Assembly: GCA_035631315.1 (NCBI GenBank)
Contig: DASQIZ010000097.1
Span: 1-64,000 of the forward strand
Length of the DNA: 64,000 nt
Source of the DNA: 40CM-2-70-7 sp035631315
GTDB taxonomy: Bacteria > Gemmatimonadota > Gemmatimonadetes > Gemmatimonadales > GWC2-71-9
Reading direction: 5' to 3'
A program made the position numbers and the translations under genes. The notes beneath the pieces are model-generated. The model saw only the letters and a program-made list of their open reading frames with translations. It did not search any database and was not told the origin of the DNA. Shown here piece by piece: positions 45,673-52,874 of this stretch; position 1 is the first letter of the stretch; each line of letters begins with the position of its first letter.

Positions 45673-45910
45673 CGTATGCTCCTTCAGGTGGTTAGTGTTC
45701 ACTTCCAGCATCAGTTGAGTCCATCTGCCACCGTCTACCTAAGGCAACGGGTGTGCCAACTGCCCAAGGGCAGGCCACTGTCTAATTTTTTTACGTAGGA
45801 GGCCCTAAAAGGGGGGCAGATTATAGTGCTGATTCTACCAAAACACAATGTTTTGGTGATTTTGCGTGTTCACAATGTTCAGTATTCAGTTACCTGCCTC
45901 CAATCCCCTA
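45673..45910 (-). promoter_or_regulatory. Control region of the fibre operon: sigma70-type promoter inside an inverted repeat, plus leader
   Basis: On the minus strand a perfect -10 TATAAT (45820-45825) lies 17 bases after TTGTGT (45843-45848). The -35 is inside a perfect 9-bp inverted repeat with a 3-base centre, ACCAAAACA-N3-TGTTTTGGT (45837-45857). The predicted message has a leader of about 140 bases with a CTGCCC/GGGCAG hairpin, a GGCA/TGCC hairpin and GCCTTAGG (45738-45745). The repeat is well placed for a repressor or activator. No gene is seen in the stretch. Confidence 0.65.
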
Positions 45911-45946
45911 AGAAAAAGCCCCTCGCACCTTGCAGTGCGGGGGGCT
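45911..45946 (-). terminator. Rho-independent terminator of the arginine-rich small gene
   Basis: A 12-bp stem with one mismatch (arms 45917-45928 and 45935-45946, loop of six) is followed on the minus strand by TTTTTCT. It lies 35 bases after the stop at 45982 and insulates that gene from the fibre promoter. Confidence 0.85.
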
Positions 45947-45981
45947 AAATGCGGCGCGGACTAGACGGTCGGGGGCGGTAT

Positions 45982-46227
45982 CTAAGCCCGGCGACCTGCC
46001 CGCCGACGCTCAAGGACGAGCCGGCGATCCGAAGAGGACCGGCGCACTGCCAGCCGGCGCTCGACGTGGTCAGACCGACGGTCTGACCCAGCTCGCCTCT
46101 CCACTACCACGGCCACGACAACCAGCCGCCGATCGTCCTGGAAGCGCCGATCCACGCCTGCCCGCCGGTCTTGTAGATCCCGGCGATCCGAAGCTTTCCG
46201 GCGATTGAGAGGCGACATAACCGCCAT
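45982..46227 (-). CDS. Small arginine-rich protein with hexad D/E-R-R repeats
   Basis: 81 residues, 25 of them Arg. RR pairs start at residues 9, 15, 21, 27 and 33, exactly six apart, then after a hydrophobic VVVAVVV stretch again at 44, 50, 57, 62, 68, 74 and 79. Most pairs are preceded by Asp or Glu (DRRDLQDRR, SDRRSDHVERR). AGGAG lies eight bases before the ATG, and a strong terminator follows the stop, so the gene looks real and monocistronic. I know no assigned function; regular charge pairs could give a charged helix, or nucleic-acid or polyphosphate binding. The start lies 106 bases from a divergent gene. Confidence 0.7.
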   Translation of the reverse strand: MAVMSPLNRRKASDRRDLQDRRAGVDRRFQDDRRLVVVAVVVERRAGSDRRSDHVERRLAVRRSSSDRRLVLERRRAGRRA

Positions 46228-46316
46228 ACCGAAGCTCCTGTAAAGCTTGGGTTCTAGGGATTGCTAAGGTATCGCTCGCCGCCCCACCCCGCCAGACGCA
46301 GGGGGTCGGAAGCGTC

Positions 46317-46322
46317 TATCTT
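46317..46322 (+). promoter_or_regulatory. TATCTT -10 element upstream of the YdjM-like gene
   Basis: TATCTT ends 11 bases before the ATG at 46334. There is no Shine-Dalgarno sequence in between, so the leader would be only a few bases long or absent. Confidence 0.45.
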
Positions 46323-46333
46323 CCAGTACGACA

Positions 46334-47389
46334 ATGGATAACATCGCGCATACCCTGGTGGGGGCCGCTCTCGGGCGGGCCATCGGCGACTCCCGGATCC
46401 CCGCCCCCGCCATCCTCGGTGCCCTGGCCGCCAACGCTCCCGACTACACCGAATACCTCCCCGGAATGCCCCCCCGGTCGAACTTCAACCATCGGGGGAT
46501 CACGCACTCCCTGATCGGCGCGGCCATTCAAGCCGCGGTATTCATCATCGTGACCGGGGTGGTCATGATCCCGCTTTGGCGGCGCGAGAACCGGCCGGTC
46601 CCATGGAAGACCATCATCGGCCTCTACACGGCCGCACTCGCCAGCCATCTCCTGATGGACTGGCAAGGCTCCTACGGGCTCCGCCCCTTTCTCCCCTGGA
46701 GCAACCAGCGCTACTACGGCGACTGGGTGGCCATCGTCGATCCGTTTTTCTGGTTGGTCCCGGCCGTGTTCCTCGCCTGGGGCCAAGTGCGTCGCTGGAC
46801 CTCCGCATTGGGATGGGGGATCATCGTTCTCGCGCTCGTCGCGATCGTCCTCTTCGCTTCCTTCTTCTTCGACCGCGCCGTCGCGAGCTGGGTCGACGTA
46901 GCGACGATCGCGATTCCCGTGGTCGGCGTCATCGGCTGGCACAAACACTGGTTCGCCCCGGGAGCCAGACGGGCGGGCGCTGCGACGGCTCTCGTCGTCC
47001 TCGGCCTCTACACGGGTGCGCAAGCGGTGACCTCCTTCGTGGTACGGCACGACCTCGGCGTCGAGGCGCAGGCTCGCTTCGGTCCGAACGCCACGTACGC
47101 GCTGGTCACCCGCCCCGGCTTCCCGTTCACGTGGACTCCCGTGATGGGAAGTGCTGATTCCGTGGGTGGTCCGGGTTGGAGTGTGCCACGCCATCTCGAC
47201 GTGCCGGTCGTCAAGCGCGTACTCTCCACACCGCGGGCGCAGGCAGCGCTGGCCTTCGATCGCTTCGTGACCGCGGATGTCGATTCCGTCCGCCAGCCGC
47301 CGGTGGTATACCTTCGGGACACGCGCGGACCTTCCGTCGGCAGGCGGGGGTTCGGCATCGTCGCCCTCGAGCCGCCGAGCACGCCCTGA
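46334..47389 (+). CDS. YdjM/DUF457-type inner-membrane metal-dependent hydrolase
   Basis: 351 residues. The N-terminal MDNIAHTLVGAALG and FNHRGITHSLIG, followed by HLLMDWQGSYG, carry the His and Asp residues of the LexA-regulated YdjM/DUF457 family of membrane-bound hydrolases. Six or more hydrophobic helices follow, then a soluble C-terminal domain of about 130 residues. The natural substrate of this family is not firmly established. The message appears to start close to the ATG. The stop is followed directly by the kinase gene region. Confidence 0.85.
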   Translation: MDNIAHTLVGAALGRAIGDSRIPAPAILGALAANAPDYTEYLPGMPPRSNFNHRGITHSLIGAAIQAAVFIIVTGVVMIPLWRRENRPVPWKTIIGLYTAALASHLLMDWQGSYGLRPFLPWSNQRYYGDWVAIVDPFFWLVPAVFLAWGQVRRWTSALGWGIIVLALVAIVLFASFFFDRAVASWVDVATIAIPVVGVIGWHKHWFAPGARRAGAATALVVLGLYTGAQAVTSFVVRHDLGVEAQARFGPNATYALVTRPGFPFTWTPVMGSADSVGGPGWSVPRHLDVPVVKRVLSTPRAQAALAFDRFVTADVDSVRQPPVVYLRDTRGPSVGRRGFGIVALEPPSTP

Positions 47390-47508
47390 CCACTCCGCCG
47401 CGGACACCGCTCCCCAGGCCGTCGAACCCGACGACACAGGCGCCGACCGAGGCGACCGACACTCCTCCGGTCGACGCCCTCAGCACGCTCGCGCCCAAGC
47501 TCGATCCG

Positions 47509-49164
47509 ATGTTCCGGCTGGACCATCTCGTCACCGTCTCGCGCGACCGGGCACTCTATCAGGCCTGGGACCGCGTGCTGAAGCGGTTCGTCGCCCTGCG
47601 CGTGCATCTGATTCCGAACACGCCCTCCCGCACCTGGTTCATGCGGGAGACGGAAACGCTGGCAGCCCTCGATCACCCTGCGATCCGTCACGCCTACGCC
47701 GCCGCGGAGATCGGGGGCGTCGCCTACCGGACGGCGAACTGGATCGACGGCGAAAGCCTGGCCGAGGCGATCCGGCGCGGTCCCCGGCCCATTCCGACCG
47801 TCATGTCGCTGGTCCGCGACCTCCTGGGCGCGCTCGAGTACGCGCATGCGCACGGCGTGATCATGCGTCGGATCCTACCCTCCACTCTCATGCTCGAGAT
47901 CTCGGGTCGGGGCATCATCACCGACCTTCGCTACGCCAATTGGTGTCTTCCGAACGTCCCTCCGGACGAGCAGGGTGGCGGCGCGCCCTATACGGCCCCG
48001 GAGATCCGCAACGGCGGAGCCGGTGAGCCCGCGAGCGACCTGTACGGCGTGGCCGGTCTCATCTATCTGGCGCTGACCGGTCAGGACCCGGCGGCCGATC
48101 CCACCGCCATCGTGCCGCCGCGCACGCTTCGCCCCGCGATTCCCGCCGCGGTGGAGCGCGTGGTGCTGCGCGCCCTCAAGCCCGAGCCCTCGGCCCGGTA
48201 TTTCACGGCGACGGAGATGCTGGAGGATTTCGTCGCGGACGCGGGCTCATTCCACGAGCCCGCCGCCGCGCCCCAATTGATGGATTCGGGGTTCGAGCGC
48301 CGGCTCCGCCGGGCCCTCGGCGACGACTACGAGCTGCTCGGCGAGCTGGGTTCCGGCGGATTCGGACGCGTGTACCGGGCGCGCGACCTCGGGCTGGAGC
48401 GCGAGGTGGCCATCAAAGTCCTGCACCCGTCCCTGACCGCCGATCCGGTGGTGGTAGAGCGGTTCCGGCGCGAGGCCCAGCTGGCGGCGCGCCTGCGGCA
48501 CCCCAACATCGTGAGCATCTACGACATTCAGGGGCGCGCGGGATTGCAGTGGTATACGATGGAATACGTGCCCGGCCAGAGCCTGGCCCAGCTGGTTCAG
48601 GGAAAGGGGCCCCTCTCCGTCGAGCGGACGGTCCGGGTCTTGAGCGAGGCCCTTTCGGCGTTGGAGCACGCCCATTCCCTTGGACTCGTGCACCGGGACC
48701 TGAAGCCCGAGAACATGCTCCTCGAGCCCGACGGCCGCCTCCGGATCACGGACTTCGGACTGGCCCTGGCCCTCCGCGGCGAGCGCTTCGGCGGAGCGAC
48801 TTCACGGAGCGGCACGCCACAGTTCGCGGCTCCCGAACAGCTCCTGGGAGAACGCGTGGACCCTCGCGCCGATCTCTACTCCCTCGGTGCCACGGCCTAC
48901 TTCGCGCTCCTCGGCCGTCCCCCGTTCGAGGGTACGACGCCGGAGGCCATTCTCGCCAAGCAAACCGTCGATGCCCTGCCCCTGCTGGCCGCGGAGCGCA
49001 GCGATGTGCCGCGGGAGCTCGAGGTGGTGCTGCGGAGGGCGGTCACCAATGATCCGTCGAAGCGGTTTCAACAGGCGGCGGCCTTCCGCGAGGCGGTGCT
49101 GGCCGCCGCGGGGGGATTTCGGCGCAAGTTGCTTACAGTGTTCAGGAAATTGGCCGGTGCCTGA
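47509..49164 (+). CDS. Tandem pseudokinase-serine/threonine kinase fusion
   Basis: About 551 residues from the ATG at 47509. The frame is open further upstream, with a Thr/Pro-rich extension that would need a TTG at 47176 or a CTG at 47386. The first kinase-like domain (about residues 1-250) has lost the catalytic motifs: VAIK reads VALRV, the HRD region reads GVIMRRILPSTLM and the DFG region reads ITDLRYAN. The second is intact: GSGGFGRVYRA, VAIKVL, VHRDLKPENML, ITDFGLAL, SGTPQFAAPEQL and DLYSLG. There is no transmembrane helix, so the kinase is cytoplasmic. The N-terminal domain is probably regulatory. Confidence 0.88.
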   Translation: MFRLDHLVTVSRDRALYQAWDRVLKRFVALRVHLIPNTPSRTWFMRETETLAALDHPAIRHAYAAAEIGGVAYRTANWIDGESLAEAIRRGPRPIPTVMSLVRDLLGALEYAHAHGVIMRRILPSTLMLEISGRGIITDLRYANWCLPNVPPDEQGGGAPYTAPEIRNGGAGEPASDLYGVAGLIYLALTGQDPAADPTAIVPPRTLRPAIPAAVERVVLRALKPEPSARYFTATEMLEDFVADAGSFHEPAAAPQLMDSGFERRLRRALGDDYELLGELGSGGFGRVYRARDLGLEREVAIKVLHPSLTADPVVVERFRREAQLAARLRHPNIVSIYDIQGRAGLQWYTMEYVPGQSLAQLVQGKGPLSVERTVRVLSEALSALEHAHSLGLVHRDLKPENMLLEPDGRLRITDFGLALALRGERFGGATSRSGTPQFAAPEQLLGERVDPRADLYSLGATAYFALLGRPPFEGTTPEAILAKQTVDALPLLAAERSDVPRELEVVLRRAVTNDPSKRFQQAAAFREAVLAAAGGFRRKLLTVFRKLAGA

Positions 49165-49166
49165 CC

Positions 49167-49234
49167 GGGATTGGGGATTCGGGAGTGTGGATTTTGTGGC
49201 CCGAGACCAATCCCGTATCCCCAATCCCGAATCC
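49167..49234. repeat. Inverted repeat between convergent genes, probable bidirectional terminator
   Basis: GGGATTGGGGAT (49167-49178) pairs perfectly with ATCCCCAATCCC (49217-49228), and the overlapping GATTCGGGA (49176-49184) with TCCCGAATC (49226-49234). The words GATTGGGGATTCGGG are reiterated in both arms. It fills the 74-base gap between the kinase and the ABC permease stops. Confidence 0.6.
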
Positions 49235-49238
49235 CGCT

Positions 49239-50270
49239 TTATCTCCAGCGGAAAATCTTCAAGGCGACCCCGAAGCAGACGGTGCCCCAGACCGCCACGA
49301 TCGCCAACGGGGTGGTCAGCTGGAAGACCGAAGTCCCGTCGATCATCACCGCCCGCAGCGCATCGTTGAGTCCCGTGAGTGGCAGCGCCTTCACGAAGGG
49401 GATCATCGCGTCGGGGAACCGCGAGTAGGAGAAGAACGTGCCCGACAGGATCCACATCGGCAGCATGGCGAGATTCATCAGGCCGGACACCCCCTCCACC
49501 GTACGGGCGCGGCTCGCGATCAGGAGACCGAGACCTGAGAAGCACAGCGAGCCCAGCAAGGCGATGCCGGCGAGAGCCAGCCAGGACCCGCGCACCCCGA
49601 CCCCGAAGATCAGCCAGCCGAACCCCACCAGCGCGGCCACTTCCACCACCAGGAAGACCAGCCGCGAGAGGATGAAGCCCAGCAGGTAGTGACTCTTCCG
49701 CATGGGCGTGGCCATGAAGCGTTTGAGCAATTTTTTCTGCCGGGCGGTCACCACCGCGAATCCGACGCCCCAGATCCCGGACCCGAGCAGGTTCATTCCC
49801 AGGAGCCCGGGAATCAGGAAATCGATATACCGGGAACCCTTGGCGGTGACGTGGTCACTGGTCGTCGCCACCGGATCGAGGCGGCCCGCGGCCCGCTGAA
49901 GCGCGCGGTCCACCGCGAGTTGTGCGGGCCTGCTTTCGTCCCGCGTCGGGTCGAATCGGTACACGACGGGATTTCCGGGGATGACCAGAATCCCAATCCG
50001 CCCCGAGCGGAGCCTCGTCCCCCCTTCGACCGAGTCGAGGATGACCGGGCGCAACGACGAATCCGCCTTGAGGCTCGCCACCACCGCGCTGTCCCCGGTC
50101 CCGGCCTGTACACCGACGTTGATCGCGCCAGGCCCCTTGTTCCGGAACGCAAGACCGAGCGCGGCGGCGAGGACGATCGGGAACCCGAACACCCAGAAGA
50201 TGGCTTCGGGCTCCCGGTAGAACTCCCGGACGCGCGAGACGGTGAGCTGGACGATGGGGTGGTTACGCAT
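49239..50270 (-). CDS. ABC-2 type transporter permease
   Basis: 343 residues. An N-terminal membrane helix (IFWVFGFPIVLAAALGLAF) is followed by an extracytoplasmic loop of about 130 residues and five further helices in the C-terminal half (LLGFILSRLVFLVVEVAALVG, LPMWILSGTFFSYSRFP). The layout is that of ABC-2 exporters for drugs, lipids or polysaccharides. It overlaps the ATPase gene by eight bases. The exported compound is unknown. Confidence 0.9.
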   Translation of the reverse strand: MRNHPIVQLTVSRVREFYREPEAIFWVFGFPIVLAAALGLAFRNKGPGAINVGVQAGTGDSAVVASLKADSSLRPVILDSVEGGTRLRSGRIGILVIPGNPVVYRFDPTRDESRPAQLAVDRALQRAAGRLDPVATTSDHVTAKGSRYIDFLIPGLLGMNLLGSGIWGVGFAVVTARQKKLLKRFMATPMRKSHYLLGFILSRLVFLVVEVAALVGFGWLIFGVGVRGSWLALAGIALLGSLCFSGLGLLIASRARTVEGVSGLMNLAMLPMWILSGTFFSYSRFPDAMIPFVKALPLTGLNDALRAVMIDGTSVFQLTTPLAIVAVWGTVCFGVALKIFRWR

Positions 50271-51228
50271 CGCGCAGCTGGCGGCCGGTGAGGGACACGA
50301 AGACGTCTTCGAGCGTCGCGTGATGGGTCGTGAGCGATGCGAGGGCGATCTGACGCTTCTGGAGAGCGGCCATCAATGCCGGGAGGACCATGTGCAACTC
50401 AGCCGCCGTCAGCGACAAGCCTTCAGCCGTGAGCCGGACACTCTGCACGCCCGGCAATTTTTCCAGCTCGGGTTTGAGATCCGCGGCCGAGCCGCCGTTG
50501 GCCAGCGCGAAATCGATGACGTGCTCGGCACCGAGAGACGCGATCAGCTCCTGCGGGCTGCCGAGCGCGATCACCTTCCCGTGGTCCATGATCGCCACGC
50601 GGTCGCAGAGCCGCTCGGCCTCATCCATGTAGTGCGTGGTGAGCAGGACGGTGTGTCCCTGCCCCTTGAACCGCTCCACGACTTCCCAGAGCTGGCGCCG
50701 CGATTGCGGATCGAGACCCGTGGTCGGCTCGTCGAGGAAGAGGAGATCGGGCTTGCCGACCAGTGCGCAGGCCACGGCGAGCCGTTGTTTCTGGCCCCCC
50801 GAAAGCTTCCCGACCCAGCTCTTTTTCTTCTCGCCGAGGGAGACGAGATCGAGCACCTCGTCGACCGTGTTGGATCTCTCATAGAACGACCGGAAGAGCG
50901 ACAGGGTCTCATGCACCGAGAGCTTCTCGGCCAGCTGGGTCTCCTGGAGCTGGATCCCCAGGTGTTCCCGCAGGGCCCGCCCACCCGCCTCGTCGGACCA
51001 CCGCATCCCCAGAACTTCGACGTCGCCCGAGTCCGGGAGCGTCAGGCCTTCCAGAATTTCGATGGTCGTCGTCTTCCCGGCGCCGTTGGGCCCCAGGAGT
51101 CCGAAGCATTCCCCGCGATGGATGGTGAGATCGAGTCCGGCAACGGCGGTGACGTCATCGTACTTCTTGACGAGTCCCGCCGTTCGAATGGCGGGGCCGG
51201 ACCGCCCCTCAGTGCGCGGGTTGGTCAC
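50263..51228 (-). CDS. ABC transporter ATP-binding protein (ABC-2 exporter type)
   Basis: 321 residues from a GTG. Walker A is GPNGAGKTTT, the Q-loop LGIQLQETQL, the signature LSGGQKQRLAVA, Walker B LLFLDEPTTGLD and the H-loop LLTTHYMDEAE. The C-terminal about 90 residues are the extension typical of CcmA/DrrA-type exporter ATPases. It energises the permease encoded directly downstream, and overlaps the coiled-coil gene upstream by 20 bases, so the three form one operon. Confidence 0.93.
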   Translation of the reverse strand: MTNPRTEGRSGPAIRTAGLVKKYDDVTAVAGLDLTIHRGECFGLLGPNGAGKTTTIEILEGLTLPDSGDVEVLGMRWSDEAGGRALREHLGIQLQETQLAEKLSVHETLSLFRSFYERSNTVDEVLDLVSLGEKKKSWVGKLSGGQKQRLAVACALVGKPDLLFLDEPTTGLDPQSRRQLWEVVERFKGQGHTVLLTTHYMDEAERLCDRVAIMDHGKVIALGSPQELIASLGAEHVIDFALANGGSAADLKPELEKLPGVQSVRLTAEGLSLTAAELHMVLPALMAALQKRQIALASLTTHHATLEDVFVSLTGRQLRDA

Positions 51229-51601
51229 CGGCCTCGGCCTTCGCGTCCTTCTCGGGTTGCAGGGCGTTCTTCATCGCGAGGTCGAGCTGCATGGTGATGC
51301 TGTTCAATCCGTCGGTGAGCGCGCGGATCTTGACGTTCATCCCCTGGCTCCGGCTGGCCACCACCGACAGGTTGCCGGCGAGGTCCCCGATCGTGCCCAC
51401 CGGGGAGGTGAGGAGCTTCTGGCGCATCTGGGACATCTCGCGCGAGATCATGGCGGAGAGGTTGTTGACGACGCTCGCCTTCGCGGCGCGATTCGACTCG
51501 AGCTCCTTCAGCGTGGCCTTGGTGTGGTCCACGATTTTCTGAAGCTCGGTGATCTGGTCGACCTTCCGCTGCTGCGCCGCGCTGAGTTTGACGCCGGCCA
51601 T
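51209..51601 (-). CDS. Hypothetical coiled-coil protein
   Basis: 130 residues, starting at an ATG with GGAG six bases upstream. The whole protein is predicted from sequence to be helical, with heptad-like hydrophobics in QQRKVDQITELQKIVDHTKA and a second amphipathic helix around LTDGLNSITMQLDLAMKN. The C-terminus is charged (EKDAKAEAGDQPAH). No family is recognised. It precedes the ABC exporter genes and may be an accessory or unrelated cytoplasmic factor. Confidence 0.7.
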   Translation of the reverse strand: MAGVKLSAAQQRKVDQITELQKIVDHTKATLKELESNRAAKASVVNNLSAMISREMSQMRQKLLTSPVGTIGDLAGNLSVVASRSQGMNVKIRALTDGLNSITMQLDLAMKNALQPEKDAKAEAGDQPAH

Positions 51602-51638
51602 GTCGCTCCCCTTTCGAGGTCCCGAAACCTACTCGGAG

Positions 51639-52874
51639 TCAGGCAGCGGTGGTACGGACGGGCGCCGGCTGGCTCGCCGGTGCATCCACCTCCACCAGCG
51701 TCATCAGCCAGAACACGAAGACGATGATCACGGCCGAGATATAGAACGGCACGGTGTGGCCGAGGGCGCCATACGCCCAGCCGGCGTAGAGTGGGCCGAA
51801 GATCGCCGCCAGGCCGCGATACGTCTGCTGGACCCCCATGGTGACGCCGATATCCTTCGGATCGACGCGATGACTGACGAGGGCGGAATTTGCCGGGAAA
51901 ACCAGCGCCGTACCCAACGGAAGCAGGATCTGCGTCAACACGAAAATCGGAAGCGTCGGCGCCAGGGGGACGAGGACGAAGCCGGCGAACAAGAGCGCCG
52001 CACCGATCCGCATCGTTTTCACTTCACCGAATCGGGCATTGAACCAGCCCACGGGCGCCACGCGCATCACCACGCCGACGATGCCGAAGATCATGAAGAA
52101 GTAGCCGATCTGGTCGACCGTGATCCCGAACTTGTCGTGGAGGTAGAGCGAAAAGATCGGCGGCAAAGCATTGAAGCCGAGCATCGCAAAGGTGTAGATC
52201 CAGATGAGGAGCGAGATCGGCCGGCCCGGCTCGCTCAGCACTTTGCCCGCGGGCTTCGTGATGTTCTCGTAGGCATCCTTCAAGGTGATCTGACGCACGG
52301 CCTGGGGCGTGTACCGCTCCACGCCGACCTGCGACCAACGCGACTCGGGCAGCCACTTCCAGGCGAAGGCGACGTTGATCAGCACCAGCACCGCCCCGAA
52401 CAGGCCCGGAGCGGCATCGCCGAAGCGGTGCATGAACGATCCGATGGCTGGACCGATGACCACGCCGGCGCTCGTGGCCGCAGACAACCACCCCAGGGCC
52501 TTGGCGCGTTCCCTCGGGGGCATCGAGTCGGCCACGTAGGCCTGCACCACACCAGTGGTCCCGCCGCCGAGCCCCTGCACGAATCGGGAGACGAAGAGGA
52601 GCAACACATTCGGAGCGAACGCGAAGACGACGTACGCAACGGCGGAGCTTCCCAATCCGACGAGCAACGCGGGGCGGCGGCCGTACCGGTCCGAGACGTA
52701 GCCCCATACGGGAGAGGCGATAAGCTGCGCGACGGGGAATGACGCGACCAGGAGTCCGACCACCTCCGGCGTGGCATGGAGGTTGGTTGCGTAGAGCGGC
52801 AGGAGAGGCCAGATGATCATCAGGCCCATCATGTCCACGAACGCCACCAGCATGAGTACCCACAACCGCCTCAT
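51639..52874 (-). CDS. Major facilitator superfamily transporter
   Basis: 411 residues with 12 predicted helices. The loop 2-3 signature is GYVSDRYGRRPALL and the motif of the fifth helix GVVIGPAIGSF, typical of drug:proton antiporter-like MFS proteins. The ATG overlaps the stop of the ABC permease gene (ATGA), placing it at the end of the importer operon. Efflux of a siderophore, phosphonate or drug is possible; the substrate cannot be told from sequence. Confidence 0.9.
   Translation of the reverse strand: MRRLWVLMLVAFVDMMGLMIIWPLLPLYATNLHATPEVVGLLVASFPVAQLIASPVWGYVSDRYGRRPALLVGLGSSAVAYVVFAFAPNVLLLFVSRFVQGLGGGTTGVVQAYVADSMPPRERAKALGWLSAATSAGVVIGPAIGSFMHRFGDAAPGLFGAVLVLINVAFAWKWLPESRWSQVGVERYTPQAVRQITLKDAYENITKPAGKVLSEPGRPISLLIWIYTFAMLGFNALPPIFSLYLHDKFGITVDQIGYFFMIFGIVGVVMRVAPVGWFNARFGEVKTMRIGAALLFAGFVLVPLAPTLPIFVLTQILLPLGTALVFPANSALVSHRVDPKDIGVTMGVQQTYRGLAAIFGPLYAGWAYGALGHTVPFYISAVIIVFVFWLMTLVEVDAPASQPAPVRTTAA

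Noticed and set aside
45673..45819. c-di-GMP (GEMM) or other known riboswitch in the fibre operon leader
   Set aside because: The conserved GGCAAACC and ACGCAAAGCC-like blocks of GEMM-I are absent and I could not fit any other known riboswitch core.
45930..46208. Plus-strand 92-codon frame opposite the arginine-rich gene
   Set aside because: It has no ribosome site and no terminator on its strand, and overlaps the terminator of the opposite gene. The minus-strand frame has both signals.
46228..46270. preQ1-like sequence GGGTTCTAGGGATTGCTAAGG upstream of the YdjM-like gene
   Set aside because: Only a loose resemblance to the preQ1-I core; the A-rich tail and pseudoknot partners are missing.
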